A stretch of DNA of 64,000 nucleotides, taken from Methylobacterium sp. WL1 (GTDB taxonomy: Bacteria; Pseudomonadota; Alphaproteobacteria; Rhizobiales; Beijerinckiaceae). Below the pieces are notes generated by a model. It was not told the origin of the DNA. It saw only the letters and a program-made list of their open reading frames with translations, and did no database searches. The position numbers and the translations under genes are program-made. The stretch lies in assembly GCF_008000895.1 (NCBI RefSeq), contig NZ_CP042823.1, forward strand, positions 3,748,001-3,812,000, given 5' to 3'. Shown here in pieces: positions 19,712-29,134 of the stretch (position 1 is the first letter of the stretch; the number at the start of each line of letters is the position of its first letter).

Positions 19712-20961
19712 GCGCAGCCTCCTCGGCCCCCGCCGCCGTGACCGTTCCGCCCGACGGGCGGCGCGAGCGGTTCTCGCTCTTCGCGGTGCTCGCCGCCCTC
19801 TACATGGCGCAGGCGATCCCCTCCTACCTGATCGCCGCCGCACTCCCGCCGATCATGCGCGAGGCCGGCGTGTCCCGGGCGGCGATCGGCTATCTGAGCC
19901 TCCTGTTCCTGCCCCTCGTGCTGAAGTTCCTCTGGGCGCCGCTGATCGACCGGGTACGGCCCTTCGCGCGGGCGCACCGGGCGGGGTGGGTGGTGATGAC
20001 CCAGGTCGGCGTGATCGGCTGCATCCTCGCGATGCTGCCGCTCGGGCCCACCAACGTGCCCGGGATCATCGGCGTCGGCTTCCTCGCCGCGCTGCTGATC
20101 GCGACGCAGGACATCGCCACGGACGGCTACGCCGTGAAGCGGCTGCGGCCGGAGGATCGCGCCATCGGCAATGCCATACAGGGCGGCTCGGTCGCCCTCG
20201 GGGTTGTGGTCGGCGGGACGCTGAGCCTCGTCCTCTACCATCATGTCGGCTGGACCGGGATGCTGCTGAGCGCGGCGGCCTTCTCCGTGCCGCCGCTGCT
20301 GGCCGCCTTCGCCATGCGCGAGGGTGCGCCCGAGACCGGCGCCACCGCATTGCGGCCCTCGATCCGGGCCTTCCTGCGGCGGCCGGATGTGCACACCATC
20401 CTGTGGGTCGCGCTCACCTACCGGGTGAGCGAGGGGCTCGTGAAGGCCATGGAGGGCGCCTACCTGGTCGATGCGGGCGTTCCCCTCGACAAGATCGGCT
20501 ACCTGTCCGGCGTCTCGGCGATGACCGCGGGGCTCGCCGGCTCCGGCGTCGCGGCGCTGCTGGTCCGCCGCTACGGCACGGCCGCGACCCTCGGGCTGCT
20601 GGGCGGGCTGCGGACCCTCTGCTTCGCCCTGTTCACGGCGCACGCCTTCGGGGCCGTGGTCGGCCTGTGGCCGCTGTTCGGCGCGGCGGGGTTCCAGACC
20701 CTGATCCGCTACATGGAGATCGTGGCGCTCTACAGCCTGTTCATGGCGGTGTCCTCGGCGGAACAGCCGGGCACGGACTTCACGATCCTCGCCTGCGCGC
20801 AGCTCGTGGTCTACCTCGTCGGCTCGCTGATCTCGGGCAAGCTCGCCGACCTCCTCGGCTACGGCGCCCTGTTCGGGCTCGCGACGCTCCTGTCCGGCCT
20901 CGCCACGGTGGCGACCGTCCGGCTGCTCGGGACGGGCCGCGCCAGTCAGGCCACCGGATGA
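19708..20961 (+). CDS. rhtX: RhtX/FptX-type siderophore importer (MFS)
   Basis: This 417-residue inner-membrane protein has about 12 hydrophobic segments and the start FSLFAVLAALYMAQAIPSYL typical of the AmpG-like RhtX/FptX branch. Rhizobactin 1021 and pyochelin need such single-component permeases for the inner-membrane step. The conserved charged loop ATQDIATDGYAVKRL is near residue 135. It is coupled by ATGA to the preceding small gene and overlaps the convergent exporter gene by 16 bases. It makes an ABC transporter unnecessary for this siderophore. Confidence 0.88.
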   Translation: MSAASSAPAAVTVPPDGRRERFSLFAVLAALYMAQAIPSYLIAAALPPIMREAGVSRAAIGYLSLLFLPLVLKFLWAPLIDRVRPFARAHRAGWVVMTQVGVIGCILAMLPLGPTNVPGIIGVGFLAALLIATQDIATDGYAVKRLRPEDRAIGNAIQGGSVALGVVVGGTLSLVLYHHVGWTGMLLSAAAFSVPPLLAAFAMREGAPETGATALRPSIRAFLRRPDVHTILWVALTYRVSEGLVKAMEGAYLVDAGVPLDKIGYLSGVSAMTAGLAGSGVAALLVRRYGTAATLGLLGGLRTLCFALFTAHAFGAVVGLWPLFGAAGFQTLIRYMEIVALYSLFMAVSSAEQPGTDFTILACAQLVVYLVGSLISGKLADLLGYGALFGLATLLSGLATVATVRLLGTGRASQATG

Positions 20962-22142
20962 CGGGGATCGCCCGGGCGCAGCCGCGCGGCGGCAACGATC
21001 AGAGCAAGGCCCAAGGCCGCGCAGGTCCAGAACGGCAGCGCGGGCGCGATCCGGAAGGCCGCTCCGCCGCACAGGGCTCCAATCCCCTGGCCGAGCACAT
21101 GGACGCTCGCGAGCCAGCCGGCAGCCGCGGCCTGGGCGTGCCCGGGCAACCGGGCGACCAGGGCGGCGGTGTAATGCGGGGTCGCCAGGGCAATGCCGGC
21201 GCCCACCACGACCGTCCCGAGCACGGCGACCCAGGCGGCGGGAGCACAGGCGATCACGCCTGCACCCGCGGCGAAGCCCGCAAGCCCGACGCCGAGATTG
21301 CTCCGCAGGTTCGGGCCGAGGCGCGGCACCAGGACGAGTTGCGTCAGGATCATCGTCACCGCGACGAGCGCGAAGGTCGCGCCGGCAAGACCCGCAGCGC
21401 CCGCCGCGTCGAGGCCGTAGCGCTGCTGCAGGAACAAGCCGAGCACGATCTGGATCTGGCCGAGGCCAAGGGTCAGGGCGAAGCCGATCCCCATGAGCGG
21501 CGCGGCCGCGCGCAGAACGCGGCCGCGATGCGCTCCCGCCGGCCTGGCGCCAGGGCTGACGCCCGGGAGGTCGGGCGCGGCCAGCAGGAGCAGCGGGCTC
21601 GCCGCCAGAGCCACCAGGGGCACGGCCGTCCCGAACACCCCGACGCCCATCGCCAGCGAGCCGAGGATGCGCCCTGCCGACAGACCGGCACCAAGCCGAC
21701 CGAGCGCCGCCGGGCGCGCCGTTTCCGCCACCGACCCCAGCACGGCGGCCTGGGCATGCGGCATCACCCCGGCGGCCCCCGCCCCATAGGCGATCCGCGA
21801 GGCGACGAGCAGCACCAGGGCTCCAGCGACGGGCAGAGCCGGCACCGTCAGGGCCAGCGCGAACAGGCCGTGGCCGAGCGCCATCAGGGCGGCGAGGGCC
21901 GCGAACAGCCGGCGCAGACGCCAACCGATCCCCGCATTCCCCCAGGCCGGCGCGCAGACCAGGAATGCGACCGCCCCGGCGAAGGCGACGCCCCCCATCG
22001 CGACCGCGTCGAGCCCGGTGCGCTCGGCCGCCACGGGGACAAGGGCGAGCACGGCCGATTGTCCGAACCCCACCGAGGCCGCGGCGAGGGATAGCCGCCC
22101 GGTTGCTCCAGCCCCGGGAGCGCGCGCATCGATCCGAACCAT
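20946..22142 (-). CDS. MFS transporter, probable siderophore exporter
   Basis: This is a 398-residue major facilitator protein with about 12 hydrophobic segments rich in Ala, Gly and Leu. It is transcribed divergently from the siderophore synthesis genes and converges on rhtX. Placement between importer and biosynthesis genes suggests export of the newly made siderophore, like EntS or the MFS proteins of other NRPS-independent siderophore loci. Substrate direction cannot be read from sequence. Confidence 0.82.
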   Translation of the reverse strand: MVRIDARAPGAGATGRLSLAAASVGFGQSAVLALVPVAAERTGLDAVAMGGVAFAGAVAFLVCAPAWGNAGIGWRLRRLFAALAALMALGHGLFALALTVPALPVAGALVLLVASRIAYGAGAAGVMPHAQAAVLGSVAETARPAALGRLGAGLSAGRILGSLAMGVGVFGTAVPLVALAASPLLLLAAPDLPGVSPGARPAGAHRGRVLRAAAPLMGIGFALTLGLGQIQIVLGLFLQQRYGLDAAGAAGLAGATFALVAVTMILTQLVLVPRLGPNLRSNLGVGLAGFAAGAGVIACAPAAWVAVLGTVVVGAGIALATPHYTAALVARLPGHAQAAAAGWLASVHVLGQGIGALCGGAAFRIAPALPFWTCAALGLALIVAAARLRPGDPRHPVA

Positions 22143-22294
22143 GACACCTCCGTCCGCGCACGGATCTTATTGAATCGATAACCGGCGTGGCAATCGCCAA
22201 ATCGTATTTTTAAAACAATTCTATAGTATTGATTGCCCATTGCATCTCGTTTTGCTTTTGCATATTGCCAATTTTGCGAGATGAAGAGGGTCGT
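22143..22294. promoter_or_regulatory. Divergent promoter, exporter / iuc-like operon
   Basis: This 152-base region is strikingly AT-rich at 22200-22235 (for example ATTTTTAAAACAATTCTATA) in an otherwise GC-rich locus, as expected for promoters of both the exporter and the biosynthetic operon. An iron-responsive operator is likely, but I cannot assign a specific Fur, RirA or Irr motif. GAAGAGGG at 22282-22290 is the iucA-like ribosome site. Confidence 0.55.
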
Positions 22295-24109
22295 ATGGTC
22301 GAAGCCGACATCTCATGTGCCGACGTTGCTTCTCAGGTATCGGCGCGCAGCTTCCTGAACTGCCTGATGCGGGAATGGGCCGGCTGGACTCTGGCGATCG
22401 CCGAGCCGCGCGAGGACGATCCGACGCGTCGCACGGTGCGCATTCCGCTGCCGAGCCGGGCTTCAGTGATCGAGATCGCGGTCACCCATGTCTCGTCCGT
22501 CGGCCAGCACATGTTCAGGCTGCCGTTTCGCGAGCTGCGCACGGGCGAGCCGCCCCGCATCATGGCCTTCGCAGCGTTCGCGGCAGCGGTCGCGAACGAA
22601 CCGGCCATCGTCGGAACGGCCACCCCGCAGGCCGCGCCGACCTTCCTGCGACGCCTTTTTCAGAGCCTCGCCACCATCGAGGACATCCTCGTCCGCGCCC
22701 CGGCACCGGGCATCTTCCTGAGCCGCGACCCGAGCTTCCGCGAAGCCGAGCGCGCGCTCCGGTTCGGCCATTCCGTGCACCCGACCCCGCGCAGCCGGGA
22801 CGAGTTCACGATGGCCGATTCCCGCGCCTTCGCGCCGGAATACGGTCGGGGCTTTCCCTTGCGCTGGTGGTCGGCCGCGCCGGAGGCGGTCGTCCAGGGT
22901 TCCTCGCGGGCTATGAGCGCGGCGGACCTCTGCGCGGGCCTCGCCGCGGAGGATCCCGGCTTCGATCCGACGATCCTTGCCGCGTGCAAGGGCCGCGTGC
23001 TCCTGCCGGTCCATCCCTGGCAGGCCGCCCGGCTCGCGCTCGATCCCGAGATCGACGTCCTGTTCCGCGCAGGCCGCCTGCGCGACCACGGCCATGCCGG
23101 CGGGCCCTGGTACGCAACCACATCGCTGCGCAGCCTCTACGCACCCGGTGCGCGCTTCATGCTCAAGCATTCGCTGAGCCTCAGGCTCACCAACTCGCTG
23201 CGCCTCATCAAGAGCGTCGAGTGCGCGCGCGGCCTCGTCGTAGATGGGGTGCTGAACGGCCCGGTCGGCGCCGAGATCGCCGCGCGCTGGCCGTGCTTCC
23301 ACGTCCTTGGCGAGCCGGCCTATCTCGCGCTGCGTGGCGCCGATGGAGGCGTGCTGCCGCAGACGCTCGTGGCGCTGCGCGATAACCCGTTCCGCGGGGC
23401 GGACGAGCGGCCGGCCGCAGTGCTGGCCGCTCTCTGCGAGATCTATCCCGACGGGCGGGGCAGCGGGCTAGCCGACACGATCCTGCGCATCGCCGGCCGC
23501 GAGAGCGCAGAGGGAGCCGGCGCGGTCGAGACCGTCGCCCTACGCTGGTTCGAGCGCTTCCTCGCCGTCACGGTTGGGCCGATCCTCGAGATCCAGTGCG
23601 CGCTCGGCCTGCTGTTCGGCGCGCACCAGCAGAACCTGGTCCTCGAACTCGCGGATGGCTGGCCGGTCAGAACCTACTTCCGCGACTGCCAAGGTACGGG
23701 TTTCGTGCGTGAATTCCTTCCGGCCCTCCGCGAGGCCGCCCCTGGGCTCGACCTTGAGGCCGGGCACCTCCTGACCTCCGCGGAGGCTGCGCGGATCATG
23801 GCCTACTACCTCGTGGTCAACAGCGTCTTCGCCGTCATCGGAGCCATCGGCATTGCCGGACTAGCGCCGGAGGACGCCCTCACCGGGGCCATGCGCCGCT
23901 TCATCGAAGCGCTCGCCGGGAAGGACCTCCGGGACAAGACCTGCCTGCGCCTGCTGCTCGATGCCCCGGCCCTGGGCAGCAAGGGCAACTTCCAGATCTG
24001 CTTCCGCAACCTCAATGAGAACACCGACGTGACCGACCCTCTGGCGAGCTACGTGGACCTTCCGAACCCGCTCGCGGCTCCGTCCGCCCGGGCAGGCGCC
24101 AAGCCATGA
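22295..24109 (+). CDS. iucA: IucA/IucC family siderophore synthetase (first)
   Basis: This NRPS-independent synthetase adenylates a citrate carboxylate and couples it to an acylated hydroxyl-diamine. The family motif PVHPWQAARL is near residue 240. SLRLTNSLRLIKS and GAHQQNLVLEL form the ATP and substrate pocket. FQICFRNLNENT closes the C-terminus. The protein is 604 residues from the ATG at 22295, which is preceded by GAAGAGGG. It is the first gene of a four-gene run coupled by 4-base overlaps. The order A-B-C-D matches the aerobactin operon, making this the IucA equivalent. Confidence 0.9.
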   Translation: MVEADISCADVASQVSARSFLNCLMREWAGWTLAIAEPREDDPTRRTVRIPLPSRASVIEIAVTHVSSVGQHMFRLPFRELRTGEPPRIMAFAAFAAAVANEPAIVGTATPQAAPTFLRRLFQSLATIEDILVRAPAPGIFLSRDPSFREAERALRFGHSVHPTPRSRDEFTMADSRAFAPEYGRGFPLRWWSAAPEAVVQGSSRAMSAADLCAGLAAEDPGFDPTILAACKGRVLLPVHPWQAARLALDPEIDVLFRAGRLRDHGHAGGPWYATTSLRSLYAPGARFMLKHSLSLRLTNSLRLIKSVECARGLVVDGVLNGPVGAEIAARWPCFHVLGEPAYLALRGADGGVLPQTLVALRDNPFRGADERPAAVLAALCEIYPDGRGSGLADTILRIAGRESAEGAGAVETVALRWFERFLAVTVGPILEIQCALGLLFGAHQQNLVLELADGWPVRTYFRDCQGTGFVREFLPALREAAPGLDLEAGHLLTSAEAARIMAYYLVVNSVFAVIGAIGIAGLAPEDALTGAMRRFIEALAGKDLRDKTCLRLLLDAPALGSKGNFQICFRNLNENTDVTDPLASYVDLPNPLAAPSARAGAKP

Positions 24110-25191
24110 CGGTGCGTGCCCGCATCGAAGCCGTAACCGGGACGGCGCTGAACGGCTGGACCGGGACGAGCCGCCACTGGGCCGCCACCGGCGACGATCT
24201 CGTGATCGAAAGCCTGCCGTCCGATGCCGGCACGGCCCGGCTGCTCGTATCGCGCGGCGACAACCGGATCGCGGAGGCTGAACTGCGCGACCATGCGGAC
24301 GAAGCTTTCCTGGCGCTCAACGGCTCGGTCGGCCGTCATCCCGCCGACGCTGCGGTGGTGGCGGCCCTGGTCGAGGCCGCGTTCCAGCGGTGCCCGGAGG
24401 CCGGGCGGCTGCGCGTTCCCGGCCTCGGCAACGCGGCGTCCCTGCGCGCCCTGGCAGCGAAGACTGAGGGTGATCCGGCCGCGCCCGACGCGGTCGTGGA
24501 GCGAGCGTCCTTCTACCAGCTCCCCCTACTCTGGCTGACGGCCGGAACGCGGGCGGCCTACCCGCTGATCCGCTCTCAGATCGGGCCGCAGGATCGGCTA
24601 CCACCGTTGCGACCGCCGCAGCCGAATGGCTCGTTCTACCGGCGCTGGCTGCCGCATCTCGGCACGACCCTGTCGTTTCGCGCCATCGACCGGCGGCACG
24701 ATCTCGGCCTGTTCCATGGCTGGATGAACCAGAAGCGCGTCGCCTATTACTGGGAGCTCGCGCAGAGCGAGGCGGAGCTGGACCGCTACCTCGCCGATCA
24801 AGAGAACGACCCGCACCTGTTCGGGGTGATCGGCAGCTTCGACGACGTGCCGGTCGGCTATTTCGAGTTCTATTGGGCCAAGGAGGATCGGCTCGGGCCC
24901 TATTACGACGCCGAGGATTTCGACCGCGGCTGGCACGGGCTGATCGGCAATGTCGCGCACCTGGGAAGGCCGAAAACCCTCGCCTGGTTCAGGGCCATCA
25001 CGCACTACCTCTTCCTCGACGAGCCCCGTACCGGGCGGATCATGGGCGAGCCGCGGGCCACGCATCGCAAGATGCTGAGCTATTGCGGGGATGCGGCCTA
25101 CGAGACGCTGAAGGAGTTCGACTTCCCCCACAAGCGCGCGGCCCTGGTCTGCTGTGAGCGCAAGCGCTTCTTCCGCGAGGTTCCCTTGTGA
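24106..25191 (+). CDS. iucB: N-hydroxy-diamine acetyltransferase (IucB/RhbD type)
   Basis: This GNAT-fold acyltransferase is expected to acetylate the hydroxylated side-chain amine of lysine or another diamine, making the hydroxamate. The C-terminal catalytic domain (residues 180-361) carries GLFHGWMNQKRVAYYW, GYFEFYWAKEDRLG and IMGEPRATHRKM, all typical of IucB and RhbD. The N-terminal about 170 residues are a more variable partner domain. It overlaps its neighbours on both sides by four bases. The acyl group is most likely acetyl, though longer acyl chains occur in relatives. Confidence 0.9.
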   Translation: MTVRARIEAVTGTALNGWTGTSRHWAATGDDLVIESLPSDAGTARLLVSRGDNRIAEAELRDHADEAFLALNGSVGRHPADAAVVAALVEAAFQRCPEAGRLRVPGLGNAASLRALAAKTEGDPAAPDAVVERASFYQLPLLWLTAGTRAAYPLIRSQIGPQDRLPPLRPPQPNGSFYRRWLPHLGTTLSFRAIDRRHDLGLFHGWMNQKRVAYYWELAQSEAELDRYLADQENDPHLFGVIGSFDDVPVGYFEFYWAKEDRLGPYYDAEDFDRGWHGLIGNVAHLGRPKTLAWFRAITHYLFLDEPRTGRIMGEPRATHRKMLSYCGDAAYETLKEFDFPHKRAALVCCERKRFFREVPL

Positions 25192-27044
25192 GCGCCGGAC
25201 CGCTGCCGGGTGGCGCGGCCGTGACGGCTTCGCTCTGGCTCGACCTCAATCGTGCGCTGATCGCCAAGACGATCTCCGAACTCGCGTTCGAGGAAGCCTT
25301 CACGCCCGAGCCGACCGACCGGGTTGGAACGCAGTGGCTGCTGCGCCTCGACGGCGGGATCGCCTACCGCTTCGCAGCCGAGCGCCGGATCTGGGGCAAC
25401 CTCGCGATCGATCCGGCCAGCCTGTTCCGCATCGCGGGCACCCGGGTGACCCCGGCCGACGACGCGGCCGGGTTCCTGGTGGATGCGAGCCGGACGCTGG
25501 AGATCGAGCCCGCCACCCTCTGCGCCTATGCGGCGGAAGTGCTGAGCACCCTCACGGCCGATGCCCGCATCGCGGCGATCGGCCGGGACATGACCGGGCC
25601 GGATCTCCTCGCTCTGAGCGACCGGGTCCTGCAGGCCTATCTCGACGGCCACCCGAAGGCCCCCGCCAGCAAGGGGCGGATCGGCTGGGGTCTGGCCGAC
25701 TACGAGGCCTACGCGCCGGAATTCCAACCCGAGATCCAGTTGTTCTGGGTCGCGGCGGACCGGACCGCCTGCCGCCTCAGCCTGGAGCCCGGCCTCGCCG
25801 AGGCGGACCTCCTGGCCGACGCCCTCGACGGGCCGGAACGGGCGCGCCTGGCGCAGGCCTGCGCCGCACGCGGGGCCGATCCCGCGACCCATCTGCTCGT
25901 GCCGGTCCATCCCTGGCAGTGGGACAACAAGATCGCCCTGCATTTCGCAGGCGAGATCGCGGCTGGGCGCCTCGTTCCCCTGGGGACCTTCGGCCGCGGC
26001 TACCGGCCCCAGCAATCGCTGCGGACGCTCGCCTGCGCGGATGCAGACGGCCGCCTGGACGTGAAACTGGCGCTCACGATCCTCAACACCTCCGCCTGGC
26101 GGGGCGTGCCGGGCAAGTACATGGATATCGGGCCGGCCTTCTCGGGCTGGCTGGCGGACAAGGCCGCGCGCGATCCGGCGCTCGCCGGCACCGTGATCCT
26201 GCGGGAACGCGCAGGCGCCTTCTATCCGCACCCCGTCTACGAGCGGATCGCGGATGCGCCCTACCAGTACCGTGAGATGCTGGGCGTGATCTGGCGGGAG
26301 GGCATTGCCGGCCGCCTCGGACCCGGCCGATCCGCCCTCATGATGGGCGCGCTGCTGAAGGCGGATGCCGCGGGCCGCCCGCTCGTGTCCAGCCTGATCG
26401 CCCGCTCCGGTCTCGCCCCGGAGGCGTGGCTGGAGCGGCTGTTCGATCACGTGGCCGTCCCGCTCTACCACTTCCTCTGCCGCTACGGCGTCGGCTTCAT
26501 CGCCCACGGCCAGAACGTGACGCTGATCCTGGAGGGCGGCGTGCCCTGTGGCGTCGCCCTGAAGGACTTCCAGGGCGACACCGATCTCGTGGACCAGGAC
26601 TTTCCCGAGGCCGCAGACCTGCCGGAAGGCGTGCGCGAGACCCTTCTGCGGCGGCCGGCCGCGCACCTGCTGCAGCACCTGCAGACCGGCCATTTCGCCA
26701 GTCTGCTGCGCTTCGTCTCGGATGCGCTTCTGCGCAGCGACGGCCTTCCCGAGGCCGCCTTCTACGGGGCGCTCGCGCGGGTTTTGCGCCGCTACCACGC
26801 ACGTCACCCCGACCTCGCCGACCGGTTCCGCCAGTTCGAGCTGTTCGCGCCGACCGTACCGCGGATCTGCATCAACCGCGTCCGGCTCAGCCTCGGCTAC
26901 GGCGATTCCAATCTGCGACCGGTGCCGCGGCTCGGCAGTCCGCTGATCAACCCGCTCCATCGCGCGGAGGCCTCCATCCCCCGGGAGGCCGGTACCGGGC
27001 ACGACGACAGGGCAGGCATACAGGCAGGAGCCCGCGCATCATGA
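25188..27044 (+). CDS. iucC: IucA/IucC family siderophore synthetase (second)
   Basis: This second synthetase completes the citrate-centred siderophore by condensing the second hydroxamate arm. The motifs are VPVHPWQWDNKI (near residue 241), GTFGRGYRPQQSLRTL, KLALTILNTSAWRG and AHGQNVTLILEGGVP. At 618 residues it has the expected family length. It starts with GTG at 25188 inside the stop of the acetyltransferase (GTGA). The two synthetases are clearly paralogues with different residues around the second motif, as expected for type A and type C enzymes acting in sequence. Confidence 0.9.
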   Translation: MSAGPLPGGAAVTASLWLDLNRALIAKTISELAFEEAFTPEPTDRVGTQWLLRLDGGIAYRFAAERRIWGNLAIDPASLFRIAGTRVTPADDAAGFLVDASRTLEIEPATLCAYAAEVLSTLTADARIAAIGRDMTGPDLLALSDRVLQAYLDGHPKAPASKGRIGWGLADYEAYAPEFQPEIQLFWVAADRTACRLSLEPGLAEADLLADALDGPERARLAQACAARGADPATHLLVPVHPWQWDNKIALHFAGEIAAGRLVPLGTFGRGYRPQQSLRTLACADADGRLDVKLALTILNTSAWRGVPGKYMDIGPAFSGWLADKAARDPALAGTVILRERAGAFYPHPVYERIADAPYQYREMLGVIWREGIAGRLGPGRSALMMGALLKADAAGRPLVSSLIARSGLAPEAWLERLFDHVAVPLYHFLCRYGVGFIAHGQNVTLILEGGVPCGVALKDFQGDTDLVDQDFPEAADLPEGVRETLLRRPAAHLLQHLQTGHFASLLRFVSDALLRSDGLPEAAFYGALARVLRRYHARHPDLADRFRQFELFAPTVPRICINRVRLSLGYGDSNLRPVPRLGSPLINPLHRAEASIPREAGTGHDDRAGIQAGARAS

Positions 27045-28351
27045 GCGACCACCCCCTCGACCTCGCCGGCATCGGAATCGGCCCGTTCAATCTGAGCCTC
27101 GCGGCGCAGCTCGACGCGGTCGGCGACCTCGACGCGCAATTCTTCGACCGCGCGCCGGCCTTCGACTGGCACCCGGGCATGATGCTTCCGGACGTCGCGC
27201 TGCAGACCTCCTTCCTCAAAGACCTCGTCACGGCGGTGAACCCGACGAGTCCCTGGAGCTTCCTGGCCTACCTCGTGGCCCAGAAACGCTTCTACGAGTT
27301 CCTCAACGCCGAGTTCGAGGCGGTGCCGCGTCGGGAATTCGCGCAGTACCTCGCCTGGGTCGCGGCCCGGCTGCCGAGCCTGCGCTTCGGTACCGCGATC
27401 CGTGAGGTCCGCTTCGAAGGGCGCGCCTTCCGGCTCGACGGCGGCCGGGGGACCGTGAAGGCGCGCAACCTGGCCCTCGGCGTCGGGCTTCAGCCGAGCC
27501 TTCCCGGCTTCGCGGAGAAGCTCGACCCGTGCGACCACGTCCATAGCTCTCAGGTCGCCTTCGCCCTCGATCGGTTCGCAGGCCGGCGGGTGGCGGTGAT
27601 CGGCGGCGGGCAGAGCGGCGCCGAGATCGTGCTGAACCTGTTGAACCGGGGATCGGACGCGCCGGCCGCCGTTACCTGGATCAGCCGCCGCCCGAATTTC
27701 CAGCCGATCGACGCAACCCCGTTCACGAACGAGCTGTTCACGCCCGGCTACGTCGAGAGCTTCCACACCCTGCCGGATGCCCGCCGCCGCTCCACGGTGG
27801 CACGCCAGAAGCTCGCCGGCGACGGCATCTCGGGCGCGACCCTGCAGGCGATCTATCGGCGCCTCTACAACCTGCGGCACCTCGCCGAGGCCCCCCTCGC
27901 CACGAGCCTGCTGCCGCACCGCACCGTGCTCGATGTCGACCGGGTCGGCGGCTACCGTCTCATCATGCGCAACGGCTTCGACGGAGGCATCGAGGTTGCG
28001 CATGCCGATTTCGTCATCCTGGCCACCGGCTACCGATACGCGCTGCCAGCCTGCCTCGATCCGCTGCGGGACCGCCTCGTCCTCGACGCGGACGGCCGGC
28101 CCGAGATCGGTTCCGACTTCGCCGCGACCTGGGACGGTCCGGCGGGCCACCGGCTCTTCGTCCTCAACGGCGGCCTCGTGAGCCACGGCATCGCGGAGCC
28201 GCAGCTCAGCCTCATGGCCTGGCGCAGCGGTGTCATCGTCAACGCCTTGGCAGGACGCACGATCTTCGAGACCAACCCGCCGTCGCCGCCCCTGGCTTGG
28301 TCGACGTCACACCCCAAGCAGATGTCTCACGAACGCGACGGCCGCCCTTAG
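27041..28351 (+). CDS. iucD: Lysine/ornithine N-monooxygenase family (IucD/RhbE)
   Basis: This flavin-dependent monooxygenase hydroxylates a side-chain amine with NADPH and O2, the first step of hydroxamate synthesis. The FAD motif is GIGIGPFNLSLAA (residues 8-20). LQTSFLKDLVTAVNP is the substrate-side signature. AVIGGGQSGAEIV (near residue 188) is the NADPH motif, and VILATGYRYA is the ATG signature. At 436 residues it matches IucD. It is coupled to the synthetase by ATGA. Lysine is the simplest substrate because no decarboxylase or diaminobutyrate aminotransferase gene is nearby. Confidence 0.92.
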   Translation: MSDHPLDLAGIGIGPFNLSLAAQLDAVGDLDAQFFDRAPAFDWHPGMMLPDVALQTSFLKDLVTAVNPTSPWSFLAYLVAQKRFYEFLNAEFEAVPRREFAQYLAWVAARLPSLRFGTAIREVRFEGRAFRLDGGRGTVKARNLALGVGLQPSLPGFAEKLDPCDHVHSSQVAFALDRFAGRRVAVIGGGQSGAEIVLNLLNRGSDAPAAVTWISRRPNFQPIDATPFTNELFTPGYVESFHTLPDARRRSTVARQKLAGDGISGATLQAIYRRLYNLRHLAEAPLATSLLPHRTVLDVDRVGGYRLIMRNGFDGGIEVAHADFVILATGYRYALPACLDPLRDRLVLDADGRPEIGSDFAATWDGPAGHRLFVLNGGLVSHGIAEPQLSLMAWRSGVIVNALAGRTIFETNPPSPPLAWSTSHPKQMSHERDGRP

Positions 28352-28551
28352 AGCTGCTCCCGATCGCGGTGCAATCGGGGACGGCTCTCAGTCCTTCATG
28401 CAACGCGCTCGCTTACGCCGCCCCGGGATACGGCGTGGCGGCCTGGCCGCATCGTCCGCCCGGTCGGGCGCCGTCTTCGTGATATCGTACGCGCCCGCCA
28501 CCCGGCCGCGTCCCGCGATCCGGAGAGCCCCGACCTTTGGAAAGCATCGCC

Positions 28552-28839
28552 ATGAAGGTATCCGCCGACCTGTGCATCGTGCCGATGGGCGTCGGTCCGT
28601 CGGTCTCGCCTTACGTGCGTGAGATCAAGGCGATCATCGAGGCGAGCGGCCTGACCGCCACGATGCACCCCAACGGCACCAATATCGAAGCCGAGCTATC
28701 GGAGGTCTGCGCGCTGGCGGAACGCTGCGAGGCCAGGCTCGCCGAACTCGGCGTCGAGCGGACCTTCTTCACGCTGATCTTCTCGACCCGCCGGGACAAG
28801 GAGCAGTCCATGGCCGACAAGCTCGCGGCCGTCTCCTGA
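28552..28839 (+). CDS. MTH1187 family thiamine-binding protein
   Basis: This 95-residue ferredoxin-like protein belongs to the MTH1187/YkoF-like (UPF0045) family, whose members bind thiamine or related ligands as tetramers. Recognisable segments are DLCIVPMGVGPSVSPYV at the N-terminus and ATMHPNGTNIEAEL in the centre. The ATG at 28552 has GGAAAG seven bases upstream; a TTG 15 bases earlier is an alternative. It stands alone after the siderophore operon and converges on the metallothionein gene. Confidence 0.85.
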   Translation: MKVSADLCIVPMGVGPSVSPYVREIKAIIEASGLTATMHPNGTNIEAELSEVCALAERCEARLAELGVERTFFTLIFSTRRDKEQSMADKLAAVS

Positions 28840-28851
28840 CGGGGTGGATCT

Positions 28852-28886
28852 CTGTCCGCCGGAGCGGATACCGGTTCGGCGGACAG
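28852..28886. terminator. Hairpin between convergent genes
   Basis: CTGTCCGCCG at 28852-28861 pairs perfectly with CGGCGGACAG at 28877-28886. The 10-bp stem and 15-base loop sit 13 bases after the thiamine-binding gene stop and before the convergent metallothionein end. There is no T-tract, so a bidirectional terminator role is probable but not certain. Confidence 0.55.
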
Positions 28887-28960
28887 CGGGCGCATCGGAT
28901 TAGGGACCGCGCCCCGAAGCGTTGCGCGGCGGTGGTCCCGTCCGCGCGGAGGCGAGCGGC

Positions 28961-29134
28961 TCAGCCGTGGCAGGCGCAGCCGGCATGCTCGCAGCCGGCG
29001 TGATCCTTGTGGCCGTCGGCGCACTCGTCACAGCAATAGGCCTTGCCGTCCCGCGACACCGCCTTGGTCAATTGGACCACGCACACGCAGTCCTGACAGG
29101 CGCATTTCACCATCTCAACGTCGACGCTGGCCAT
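28961..29134 (-). CDS. Bacterial metallothionein (SmtA/BmtA-like)
   Basis: This 57-residue protein has ten cysteines, clustered as KCACQDCVCVV, YCCDEC and GCEHAGCACHG, plus four histidines in its C-terminal third. This is the pattern of bacterial metallothioneins that bind Zn, Cd or Cu with mixed Cys/His ligands in a zinc-finger-like fold. AGGAGA lies seven bases upstream of the ATG at 29134. No SmtB/ArsR regulator is adjacent. The long antisense frame that contains it is otherwise a shadow. Confidence 0.92.
   Translation of the reverse strand: MASVDVEMVKCACQDCVCVVQLTKAVSRDGKAYCCDECADGHKDHAGCEHAGCACHG

Noticed and set aside
19699..22200. Minus-strand frame of 833 codons opposite rhtX and the exporter
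   Set aside because: Composition is Arg/Gly-rich, and it covers two clear MFS genes in other frames.
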